From positions 21,106,853 through 21,170,852 of the forward strand of contig CM052358.1 in assembly GCA_028551475.1 (NCBI GenBank): a stretch of 64,000 nt of DNA, written 5' to 3'. Shown one piece after another: positions 1 through 10,114 of this stretch. Below the pieces are notes generated by a model. It was not told the DNA's origin, searched no databases, and worked only from the letters and a program-made list of their open reading frames with translations. A program made the position numbers and the translations under genes. Source of the DNA: Casuarina equisetifolia. Lineage: Eukaryota > Streptophyta > Magnoliopsida > Fagales > Casuarinaceae. The stretch's first letter is position 1. The number at the start of each line of letters is the position of its first letter.

Positions 1-689
1 GGCCCTTCGCCTGGCGTTGTCGTCCTTGGCATGGTCACACAAATCAGTGTGCAATCCGACATGAAACCTCGTAAGACCCTTTCGCTTGCATTCCAAATCC
101 AGCAGTACCCACCCATAACCTGGTCTTTGAGAAATAGGATGCCCTTGCCTTCCATGCTCTCTGGTGAAAATCCAGTATCGGAATACTTGTAACCTTTGTG
201 CGTAAAAAGCTCTCCTTCGTTGATAAAATGGTCGGTGGCCCAGCGTGGATGAAAGAGCTCATCAAACCACTTTGATCTACCTAGACCCATTATATAACAC
301 TGTAAGAAATCCAAGAACATAACCACTAAAATAATGTTAGAGTTTCAGAGAGTAAGAAAATATAGGGAAACTTCCATTTTGAAATGCCTTTGGTTAGATA
401 TTGACTTGAGGATCAGCTTCAACTCTTTGACAGTGTTGACGTTCGTGATGCGGCATTTATTGTTGAAGGACTTCAAGTGCTTGGTGTTAGGTTTATCGGG
501 GAGCCTTGACTGCACATGGATCTCCCAGGAAGTGGCCATCATGTTCTTGCCATTATGGACGTGGCAATTCAACAAGCAACATCGCCAAGGCGTGTCCATG
601 TTATAGTGAGCCTCTAAAACAAAAATCGCCTTAATGTGTGGATAGAATCTATTTGGATTTGGGATTCTTCCATGGCTAGCCCTAACCAA
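1..689 (-). other. Unassigned open stretches inside the element, possibly captured host-gene pieces
   Basis: A minus-strand frame from an ATG near 292 stays open to the window edge (begins MGLGRSKWFDELF). Another lies at 689-345 and contains a fairly protein-like Cys/His/Trp-rich segment (DTPWRCCLLNCHVHNGK). Upstream of the first frame is a pyrimidine-rich stretch ending in CTTACAG, which resembles a splice acceptor. I recognise neither product. Retroelements that carry host exons are known, and that is one reading; decayed element sequence is the other. Confidence 0.25.
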
Positions 690-738
690 ATCCTGATTAA
701 AATCCCTACTGGTTGAATCGAACTTGAGCTCTATTGGT

Positions 739-1521
739 CTACCTTGGGGAGGTTGGTTTGCAACCCATCAACGCACCTCGGTATCGCCCAACAAGATCTT
801 TTGAGTTAGACCCATCGTGTGTCTTTAGTGAGAGATGATTGACCGAAGATGACCCTCCCGGCCTTTCATTGGTGATGGTAACGAAGACACTTGGTCTCCG
901 ATGGCACTTCATTTGTCCATGACTCAACATGTGCAACCAGCAAAGGAACCCACAACTTGGGCAACAAAACTTAACCGGCTCCTCCTTCTCCAGCATTTCT
1001 TCAGTAAACTCCGACATCACTTCAGTTGCCTTTCTTTCTTTTTCAGTTTCCTTCTTTCCATAACTCCTTTGCCTATTCTTTGTTGAAAAGCTAGCAAAAT
1101 GGTGGTTTTCTTCTTCCACCTACAATGACTCTGCCTTCATGGGAACTTGAGATTGTTTGTCATTCTGCTTCTTATTGTTTGAAAATGGCAACTCCAAGAA
1201 ATCATGATTTGGATGCCTATTGGTCCATGAAGACCTCGACAGCATAGCCTCATTACCACCACTCTCCGAGTTCTCTACTCCCTCCAAATCGAACACCTGC
1301 ACCTCCAAAATAGGCGCCTTTGTGGAAACAAGAGATTCAACCAGTGTTTTGGTTGAAACTTCTACACATTCAGCCTCTTTTTGCTCCTTTGATTGCAACT
1401 GAATCCGTTCATCTTCTCTCCCAAGATGAGATCTTTGCGCAAGGCCTCCAACTGTTCCATAAACTTTTTTTTGAATTTCTCGCAAATCATTTTGAAACTC
1501 CACCCACATAGTAGCCGGCAC
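739..1521 (-). pseudogene. Gag-like or carried ORF of the partial LTR element, one internal stop
   Basis: Two adjacent open stretches (1521-1120 and 1119-739) lie in one frame and are separated by a single TAG at 1122-1120. The first begins just inside the primer-binding site, where gag normally starts. The second is rich in Glu/Lys and then has a Cys-rich patch (FCCPSCGFLCWLH). I do not recognise a Retrotrans_gag domain or a canonical CCHC knuckle. The position argues for a gag or leader protein; the sequence alone does not prove it. Confidence 0.35.
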
Positions 1522-1538
1522 CTAGCTATGATACCAAT

Positions 1539-2023
1539 TGTTAGGATCTTGCTTATCAGGATCCCTAACTACACTGGTTTCAGGCCATTTAGGGAGTTTA
1601 TCACTGGACCCCATGGGAAAGGGACCAACAAACTCATTTAAACACATGTTCTCTTTCCAGGGAAAATAAGCCTCCTTTAACATTTCTATTGATTCAAAGC
1701 TATCTTTTACAAAATACACCTCTCCCAAGGTCAAAATGACTACCGTGGCAACACTCCTTTACTGTAGGAGCTTGCGTGAGGAGATCAGGACATGGTCCCC
1801 TAATTCATCCTGACAACCCATCCTTACTATAGATTCCCATGCCAACCCAAATTACTCCTACGACCCCCAGATAATACTTAACTACGCAACTGAGACATGA
1901 TAAGTTATCTACCTACCAATTGGACTACAAGTACACTCGACCGAGTGTATCCAAAACATGGTAACTGCACCCTTCCTTCTATAGTACCTAGATCTTAAAT
2001 GTTAACGTGCCAGACCTGTAACA
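1539..2023 (-). repeat. LTR of the partial element (485 bp)
   Basis: The boundaries are set by TGTTA at 1539 and TAACA ending at 2023, by the primer-binding-like sequence directly inside 1539, and by resumption at 2024 of sequence homologous to the 61.8 kb copy. A short open frame at 1522-1734 on the minus strand lies inside the LTR and is probably not a gene. Confidence 0.7.
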
Positions 2024-2884
2024 AAAGTCTTTTGAACATTGATATTATACAGTCACATAAAATAGCATTAGTACGGTAAAAAGCAAGCTCTGCAACAAAG
2101 AAAGAAAAGTATTATGCTCACTTCTAGCTGTAAAAACTGCTTGGGTATAGTTTGAGCTTGCTCCAAGGACGGGAGAATCTGATGTTAGCAAAGAATTACA
2201 GATCACTTCCTATGATCCAACCCACGTAGTTGTAGTTGCGTAAAGAGATGATGAGTAAACATCTCTTATAATGAGTGCTTTTATAGCTTCTTTTTTTTTG
2301 TGTTCATTTTCTATAGGTACTTTCCTTATGAATTTTGAGTGCTTATTTATGAACATTTCAAGAGTAGAAATTTTCAATTATTCTGTTTTTCTTCTTTCAT
2401 TTTTGATTGCTAGGTTTGCAATTTGAAGTTAAATGAAAGTCCCCTACAGCTCAGAAGGACATAGGAGGACTCTCAATTAGGAGGTTGGAGGGTTTGCAAC
2501 ACTTAGCTTCGCCCTATATATAGATTAATCATTATAGATTAATCCCCCCACCCCCCTGGGCCCTTCTTTTTGTTTTTTTTTTCTTTTTAAATAGAAGTAG
2601 GTCTAGGAATTAATCGCCCACATTTATGTAAGTAGTTTTCTCCATGTGAATGTGTTGATCAATGTTTCATTTCCATGACTGATGGCAATAGGAATATGGT
2701 GATAAAATATTGTTAAATACTCAATTACATAGGCAAGAAAATGTATTAAAATTTCCTTTCTTTAAACAAGAGGATAAAGGTGCACTAACAGGTAAGTGCG
2801 AAATTCGTCATCACTGCAGTTTAAAGCACAAGTAACCGATTAAAGCTGGTTTAAATCATTCAAAAAATGGTTTTCAAAACGTAG
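2024..2884. repeat. Duplicated TNL-flanking segment, left copy
   Basis: The stretch matches about 61800-62960 nearly base for base over long runs, in the same orientation, including the part beginning GATATTATACAGTCACATAA and the polypyrimidine/polypurine patches. No gene is seen. It is the leader of a duplicated block that continues into the LRR pseudogene at 2885. Confidence 0.8.
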
Positions 2885-4225
2885 GTAAACTGACCAACTG
2901 GCACGAGCTTGATGTAAATTCATCGCATTTGAATCTATCGGATGAAGAACTACCAAGTGCTATTAGGTGTTTATCCTCACTTAAAAATTTAAATATTTCA
3001 AGAAATAAATTTATAAGAATACCTGAATGCATTTGTCAACTTTCCAATCTTTAAAACACTTGAAGTTCGTAGGTGTCTATACCTTCAGTCACTGTCAATG
3101 CCTCTGTTATCAAGTTCAAGCTCTCTATCATAGCCTACTAAAGTTTCTCTGATTTTACGAGACTATAATTTACTAGATGGAACAATCCCTAATGATTTTG
3201 GTTATTTATTATTGGCTAGATCTTTAAGTTTAAGTGGCAACAAATTTACAACATTACCAGAAAGTTTCTGTCAAATCCGCAATCTTGCGAATCTTGCGAC
3301 ACTCTTTTTGGATGATTGCAAATGCAAATGGCTTCATGGTTTGCCAAAACTTCCATTAAGTTTGAAGTGGCTAACCGCATATAATTGTCCATCATTGAAG
3401 ATTCATAACTGCCAAGCGAACCTGGTGCCTTCATCCTCATTGCGAATAGCCTGTGTTTGGTTTTCTGTGGCCACCAATTATAGTTGTGATATCTCACGTT
3501 CCCAGATTTTGCAAATGCTTTCAATATCTCCTCAAGTAAGTCGCCTGCTCCCATTTAACACGTGTTGTTATTATAAACAGAAATTGCTATTTTGTAATTA
3601 CACAGTTGTATTGTAATTAACGTCTTTCACTCTTTTGTGTTCCTTTTTCTCTTGGCAAGGGAAACGGTTATATAGTTAAGAGAAGATATGCTTTGTCATG
3701 GGGGCCTACGGTGGGATCTGAAATCCCAGGTTGGTTCAACACGGGAAGCACCAGTTTCTTTGGAGCAGTTCATAATCACATAGATATAGATTTTGAGGAC
3801 TGGAAAGGATGTGCTTTGTTTATTGTTTATGAAGTTCATGGCCATGGGAATTCCAATTGTAGAGTATTTAGAGGTAGAATTCCTACGTTTCCCAATTTGC
3901 TTGTCGAGTGCAAGCTGATGGTATTTGTCTAGAAGAGCCCTTAGCCCTTAGTGTCCCTAAAGTCCCTTCTGTTGGCCGTAATGGATTTTGGGTGTACTTA
4001 CTAGCTGGGCTTTTCAGGAAGCGGTGGATTTGTTTTCAACCAAACCGTGACCTTGGGTTCTCAATTGCAACAAGTAGCTTGAATGTGGAGATAAAGGAGA
4101 ATGCAGGGCGTTTAATACATAAGGATGATGTTTCGGAGTTCTTTAATGTTCTTGGTGACATTACTCCACCTGGTGTAGAGCTGAAAGGACTTGAGGAATT
4201 TAAATTTCGCTTGTATGTGGTATGA
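2885..4225 (+). pseudogene. TNL resistance-gene pseudogene: LRR 3' part plus C-JID
   Basis: Only the 3' half of a TNL is present. An LRR exon runs from about 2885 to 3534: it holds the repeat ISRNKFIRIPECICQLSNL, then stops and shifts, then a clean run (3212-3530) with GNKFTTLPESFCQI and LPKLPLSLKWL. After a short intron the C-JID exon (about 3661-4225) opens with a SEIPGWFN motif, typical of the domain that packs against the LRR in TNL resistosomes. The C-JID is split near 3897 by an apparent 1-nt loss: the frame 3693-3932 gives way to the frame 3908-4225, which holds GRNGFWVYLL and ATSSLNVEIKE. TIR and NB-ARC exons are absent. The paralogue at 62965 has different lesions. Confidence 0.88.
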
Positions 4226-5262
4226 CTAGCATATAAGGATGGTTTTTGATTGAGTCAGTGAAGTGTTATTGATAACACAAGTGGTTCCACAAGATTGAGT
4301 TAGTCAAAACAATATATTGTTCTTTTGTCCATCTCTTTTTAGTTCATTGTCAATATTATTTTATTGGTAACTCTTCAGTATTAACAGAGCCCGTCTTTAT
4401 TGCAAGCAAGCTTCCAAGCTCTGCTTTTCACGCTGCAACTCCAAGCAGTCTGCAAAAATCTGCTTTCTGCGCCACATTACCCACTTACTGCAATTAGTTT
4501 TAATTATTTTGACAATATTAAAAAAGAATATCTTAATATTTGACTGGGATAAGGTCTTTTACTTTATAAGTTCCTAAAAATTACCTTCATTCTTGGCTTG
4601 TAGTACATTAGTAACATTTGATTATACCAATAATCTTGATTTCATCCATTGATCTTTATCTTATTTTTATTTGAAGAATAATTTTATAAAATTCAATGGA
4701 ACTAGTTCATTGTTTTAATTGATCCGATCTAGATAAATATAACAAAAGTATCGAATTTATAAAAAATTTCCTTGTTTAGCAAAGCTGCCAATGGCAGTTG
4801 ACCTACCAGACATTAAATTGAAACTAACTGATCGAAGCAATTGAGCAGACGTCTCTGTTTTATAGCGCGATCACCTCTTCCCCACAGCCATTAAATTGAA
4901 AGGAACCTAGCTTCTCCTCGGAGCAAGCTGCAAATTTCCGCTACAACACTACATAAAGCAGAACATAGAATATTGTTGAGAGGCTGACTATACTACCACA
5001 ATCGTTTACACACCTGATTTTTGTACACAAACTTGAGTAACTAAGTAGCTACAGCTTGTTCACGTCATTAAAGCTACCAAAACAGAAAACAGAATCATGG
5101 TGGGACATGCAGTGAAGAAGACCCACTGCTTCCACGGAAAGTCCAGCTTGTAAATCCCATGGCACGTAGGAGCTGGTTATTAACAAAACCGAGAGACCGT
5201 GGACACGACCCAGAGTCAACAGAATTACCTCTTCCGTTTTCAGTGAAGACGAACTACGAGTC
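4226..5262. other. Intergenic stretch, no gene seen
   Basis: AT-rich spacer between two TNL pseudogenes. Around 4385-4445 there is a short resemblance to the downstream module found near 22980, 42830 and 58270 (AGCTCTGCTTTTCA). The open frame beginning at 5159 runs into the TIR remnant at 5263 and is not supported as a separate gene. Confidence 0.5.
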
Positions 5263-5814
5263 CTTTGAGTACTCGGAGTTCCTTCTTCTTCATCTTCTTT
5301 TTCTTCAAAAATTCTATCAACCTACGAGATTTTTGTCAGTTTTTGTGACAAAGACACCCACAAAGTTTTACAGACTATTTATATGGTGCTTTGAAGCAAA
5401 GAAGTTTCATTTTTCTTAGAGATAATAACAAATGTTCCTTTTTTCAGTATAAAATTCGTAAATAATTTATTCTCTAAAATAAACATAATGAAAGTCTTCA
5501 AAAGTTACTCTTCTTCGTATTAACTTAAATCAATAGCTGTAATTTAAATCGCTTAATCAATAAATAAAAAAAGACTCTCTATAGAAAGTTAACTAAAAAA
5601 ACAAGAATAACTGAGGGTTAAAAGGATGGGAGACGAATGAACACAACCGAATAATGGATCCCCTGTTGCAAGAAAGCAGGAGATGTGTTTTGTTGAAGCT
5701 TCCGCTCCAAATGCAGACAATCCTGAGTTTGATGAAGATTCAGTGAGATCATGGAGAGCTGCACTGAAGAAAGTTGGTAATCTTTCCTCTTGGATCGCTG
5801 TCAAAAGCTCTTGA

Positions 5815-6018
5815 GCAAAAGGAGGCAAATGCCGTGCATTGATGCAATTGTGGAAGAAGAAGACAAGGAGGATGGAACTCGGTGAGCGCTCGGGATATCT
5901 TGGGATACTCACAAGGGTATTAGCGAGAGGCAGATTTCCAGACTTCGAGGTTCCGCGCAAGGTTTAGTTTAATACAAGGCTAATTAAAGAACTTGAGGCT
6001 CACAAGCTTGCTTGATGC
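5815..6018 (-). pseudogene. Inverted fragment of a TNL 5' end (5' UTR and start of TIR exon)
   Basis: Reverse-complemented, this stretch aligns with 51310-51490, the leader and first codons of the TNL at 51397. It shares the run CCTTGTATTAAAC versus CCTTGCATTAAAC, CTTGTGAGTATCC, GAGTTCCATCCTCC, the TCTTCTTC tract and a diverged version of the TIR start. The start codon appears as ATA. Its outer end (AAGCTTGTGAGCCT) matches the orphan 5' end near 30650. It abuts the forward TIR-exon remnant of the 5263 pseudogene, so TNL pieces meet tail to tail here. The minus-strand frame 6000-6230 beyond it is unrecognised. Confidence 0.7.
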
Positions 6019-6239
6019 CAAGTTCCGTAGGATTGAGTTATATTCTCCACTCCCTCTGGAGTAAGGATAATTTTCTTGGCAATGAAGGTGTAAGTTCCAT
6101 CAGGGATACGCCTCCTCCATTCCCAAGCAAGAAGCCTCATTGTGAATATCGTGATGGTGCGTTCCAATAAGTTGTTTGGAACGGAAATTTTGTTAGCGAA
6201 CGGATAAGACGATTTATGGAAAAAAATCATGCACGGATC

Positions 6240-6400
6240 TTAAGTGGCCCTTTTTAAGGCCACACTCTTTAAGAGTTCGGGTAACATGTCTAATAAGGCA
6301 ACGATATTGGATTTCATGCAACTCATACATGTAGGGTGCTAAACCCTAAACCTCACAATCAGAGTCTCTATTAACTTATCACTAAACTAATTAGTTAAAC
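6240..6400. other. Unassigned spacer inside the TNL pseudogene
   Basis: Sequence between the inverted fragment and the NB-ARC end. It matches no other part of the window that I could find and replaces the missing NB-ARC coding region. It could be the footprint of an old insertion or of the rearrangement that brought in the inverted piece. Confidence 0.35.
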
Positions 6401-8780
6401 GACAAATCTCTTTTGGAGTTCTCTTGGGATGGATACTTTCATATGCATGATTTGATATAGAAAATGGGACAACAAATAGTTTCTTGCGAGAATTTAGAAG
6501 AACCTGGCAAAAGAAGTAAGCTGTGTTGTTCTAATGATATTGTTCACCTTCTGAAAAATAAATCTGTAAGTTGTTTTTGCATAAACATAAGAAAAGCAAT
6601 GAATTCAAACCATCATTTGTTTATTCCTATAACAATAATTTATTTATTTATTTGTTTGGTTTTATAGGGTACAAACGCAGTTGAAAGAATTGTTTGTGAC
6701 CTTCCTTTGAAAAAAGGAGAACAATTAAGTTTGGAAGGTTTCTCGAAACTCACAAGGTTGAAAGTACTTATAGTAAGAAGAAAATGTTTTAAGACTAGTT
6801 TGGACTCTATTACATGGTTTGGACATCGTTCTAAATTCATGCTAAGGAGTCAAGGGTGTTGGAATGGAAGGGATACCTTTTATCATCCCTGCGAAAAAGC
6901 TTTCAATTCGATAATCTTATTGAGCTTAAATTGGAATATAGTAGCATTAAACAACTTTGGTCAGGAAGGAAGGTAAGATTGTATCCTATGTATCATGTTT
7001 TTACTTCTTCTTTTGGCTTTGATCTTTTTTGTCTTTTTATTTATTTATTTAAAATTATTTGTTTCTAACAGAATCTTAACAAATTGAAATACATTGATCT
7101 TTCCCATTCAAACTTGACGGAGATGTCATATCTCAGTAGGGTTCTAAATGTTGAGGTAATATACCTTGAGTATTGTACAAATTTGAAGAAGGTCCACCGT
7201 TCTATTGGAAATCTCAAACGGCTTAAATGTTTGAGTCTATGGGGTTGCAAGAAACTTGAGAGATTTCCGGAAAAGATTAGCATGGAATCTCTTGAGGAGC
7301 TTAATCTAACGAATTGTTCAAAACTTAAAAAGTTTCCAGATGTTGTGGGTAACATGACATCTCTTAGGTGCCTTTATTTGGATTATACTGCCATTAAAAC
7401 TTTACGTTTCTCTTTTCAACATTTGTCGTCTCTTGAAACCCTTTCCTTATTTGGTTGGGGGAGGATTGATGCAATTCGTCTACCAAAAGATGCTTTACGT
7501 TGTTCTTGTGGGTTCCATCTATGTAGTGACTCTAATCCCTCTTTTTTTGGTTCTTTAAATGGCTTAGAAGTTTAAGAAGTATCTAGATTTGAGTTGTTGT
7601 GGTCTAACGGAAGAAACATTTCCCAACAATTTTAGTTTGCCCTCACTTAGGAGGTTAAACCTATCTAGAAATAGATTTACCAGAATACAAGAATTTCTTG
7701 GTCAACTTCCCAATCCTAAAGGTCTCAACCTACTTGCATGAGAAGTAAATCTACATCATTGCAATTTATCTGATGATGCAATCTCAGGTCATCTTGGTTT
7801 TTTACACCATTTAAATTTAGGTAGGAATCTATTTACAACATTACCAGATAGTTTTTGTCTATTCTCCAATCTTGAAGATCTTAGTTTAAATCATTGTAAA
7901 CAACTAAAAGCATTACCAAAGCTCCCATTAAATTTGAAATACCTAGGGATACTTGAGTGTTCATCATTAGGGATGATTTATCATCAAACAAAGATGGCGA
8001 TTTCATGGAAAGCGTTAGAGTCTTGGTTTTGTGTTGTTGTTTGGTTTTCTGCTGCTACCATTAATGGTTATGATGGCACACCTTACAAGACTATCGAATT
8101 GCATCCATGATTTCCTCTACCATTATCAAAATTAATAAGTCACTTTCTCTCCTATTTAATATGAGAAGTTACTATTTTGTAATAACTTCTATTTAACTTC
8201 ATACTCTTTTTCTTTTTCTTTATTAGATTATTGATATGTTTGCTATTGTGGTGACATGGGGCCCACATTGAGATGTAAAATTTCGGAGTGGTTCAACCAA
8301 AGAAGCAGTAGTTTGTTTGGGGCAATTCAAAGTTGTGTAGACGTGGATTTAGAGGATAGGTGGGAAGGATATGCTCTGTTTGTTGTTTATGAAGTCCATG
8401 TGTATGGGTTTCCTGAGTTTGTTTTTCAGTTTCATGTCAATGATATTGGTCGAAAACATCCTTTGGTCCTTTGTGCCCCTGAAGCCTGTTCTGTTGGTGT
8501 AAATGGATTCTGGGTGTATATTCCCCGCAAATTCTGGGAAACAGTTACGGAATTGAATTGTTGTGGCTACCTTGGGGTTTCAGTTGCAACAAGCAGCTTG
8601 AATGTGGAGATAAAGGAGTGTGGGGCACGTCTAATACTTGAGTGTGATGTTTCAGAGTTCTTTGATTTTCTTAAGGACATTTCTTCACCTGGGTTGGAAT
8701 TTACAAAACTTGAGGGATATTCCGCAAGTATGGGTGCTGACATCATGTGTATTGACGAGTCCAGGTACAAGTTAATATAA

Positions 8781-9662
8781 TAATATATTATTGCATTGAT
8801 TTGGTTCCGTTTTAGTTTCTTGTTAATACTATTATTTATTAGTAATCCTAATTTGTAATACAAAATTTTTAATCTTCAGTTTGCTAATACTAAAAGGTGC
8901 TAATTAATTTTGATAAACTTTTATATTTGATAGGAATCACTTATCAAATATTTTACATTTGATTTTTTCTATTGCAACCTAAACCACTAACTTCTAGTTT
9001 GTTGATGAAAATCTATGCTTAATTTATTTTTGGCAACTAGTTTAGGTTTATAGCATGCTATTAATGGTGTAAAAGAGTGGGCTTTGTCTCTCTCTTCTTT
9101 GTATTTATGATTTTACTAGTAATTTTTTGGTGCGACATAAAATTTTTTTGATTCCTTTTCTCAAAGATGATGATCGAATTGCACATGGTCTTTGGCTAAA
9201 AATCTGATTGCAAGTTGTTACTAACTAAACAGGATCTAGCTCAATTTGTATAGTACAAATTGTTTATTTGATTAAGTTTAAAAAGCTTTAAATAAATGAT
9301 ACTAAAACCACCAAATTTTAGGCCAAAAAAGCTGAAGGATGTATCACTAAAATTGTCAACTACTACTGAATGTAAACTCATTTGGTATATGTTTGCTTGT
9401 TTACACTTCTATTTAATCTAGTTGTTTTATTCTAAATTTTGAATGGAGTTTCATTCTCACTTCACTTTATGATACTTTCCCTCTCACTACTTCATTTGAT
9501 GCTTCAAACGTCCATGTTGAAGAGAAACCATATGAGTTGGTCCTTTGGTGTCGTTAGGGTCAAATATTCTAGTTAAACATGTTTCTTGAGCTGGTTCACA
9601 ATTCTTGTTAGTGTTGAAACATTTAATAAGCTGGAAGTGTTTCTGTTGCATAGATGCAATAC
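8781..9662. other. Intergenic stretch, no gene seen
   Basis: AT-rich sequence downstream of the C-JID exon, up to the copia target duplication. Stop codons are frequent in all frames. Confidence 0.5.
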
Positions 9663-9667
9663 TCTTA

Positions 9668-9855
9668 TGTTATGGAATATTAATATTGTCACAACATGAA
9701 ATCAGGATAATTAGCATTATGTAAATATTTCCCTAATTATTTCTTTCCTTGTATATCTTCATTCTAGGTCTATATAAAGACCTTATATTGTACAGTGTAA
9801 ATTACTGCAGTATCAATACAGAGAGAAATTCCCTCACTCGGTCACAATTGTTACA
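9668..9855 (+). repeat. Copia 5' LTR (188 bp)
   Basis: Begins TGTTATGG and ends TTGTTACA, with a TATA-like CTATATAAAG in the middle that fits an RNA polymerase II start. It is nearly identical to the 3' LTR. Confidence 0.95.
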
Positions 9856-9869
9856 TGGTATTGGAGGCC
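9856..9869 (+). other. Copia primer-binding site (tRNA-Met type, imperfect)
   Basis: TGGTATTGGAGGCC follows the LTR directly, where reverse transcription is primed. It resembles the initiator-Met site TGGTATCAGAGC with changes. Confidence 0.7.
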
Positions 9870-10114
9870 AGCCCGGTCTAAATCTGCTTCCGCTCCCTTT
9901 TTTCCGAGTTCATCTGACATCTCTATTGCATTTTTCTCACTTCTCCATCATACCCTCTTTTTCCTCCTTAATTACTTTTTTGCCCTGACCTTAACCCTAG
10001 CCGTTATCTTTTTCTTCTTCCTAAATTACCCTTGCCCTTCTTTCGAATTACCTCGTTGCCACTCAACCCTAGCTGCTGCCTCTCCTATTCCGACCACCGC
10101 TCTCCGCCGTCCCC

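Larger units (their letters stand above)
1..2023 (-). mobile_element. Partial LTR retroelement (5' LTR plus leader/gag-like region), runs off the window
   Basis: Read on the minus strand, an LTR (2023 down to 1539) is followed at once by a primer-binding-like stretch, TGGTATCATAGC, which resembles the initiator tRNA-Met site (usual form TGGTATCAGAGC). Next comes a long weakly coding stretch with one dominant frame. The LTR ends carry the 5-bp inverted repeat TGTTA/TAACA. The other LTR and the target duplication lie outside the window; the base run right of the LTR is AAAGT, so the left flank should carry AAAGT. No protease, reverse transcriptase or integrase motif is seen in the visible 1.5 kb, so it may be a non-autonomous or gene-carrying element. 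The insertion interrupts the duplicated TNL flank that resumes at about 2024. Confidence 0.7.
5263..8780 (+). pseudogene. TNL pseudogene with broken TIR, almost no NB-ARC, LRR and C-JID
   Basis: Exon order follows the intact gene at 37437. The TIR start is at about 5263-5430: Ser/Pro leader, then TYEIFVSF where the intact gene has TYDVFLSF, with the start ATG degraded. The end of the TIR exon is at about 5641-5815 and matches the third module of the TIR at 52017; the middle of the TIR, including the catalytic Glu motif, is missing. NB-ARC is reduced to its last part at about 6400-6565: MHDLI, then a stop, then MGQQIV. Exon 3 is at 6668-6972, with a frameshift near 6850. Exon 4 (LRR) is at about 7075-8108, with several stops and shifts. 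The C-JID exon, 8256-8780, is nearly clean (CKISEWFN, VGVNGFWVYIP, ATSSLNVEIKECG). P-loop, kinase-2 and GLPL are absent, so no receptor can be made. Confidence 0.85.

Noticed and set aside
5159-5419. Open frame that looks like a separate 86-codon gene
   Set aside because: From about 5263 it overlaps a degraded TIR exon in a shifted frame; the first 35 codons have no support.
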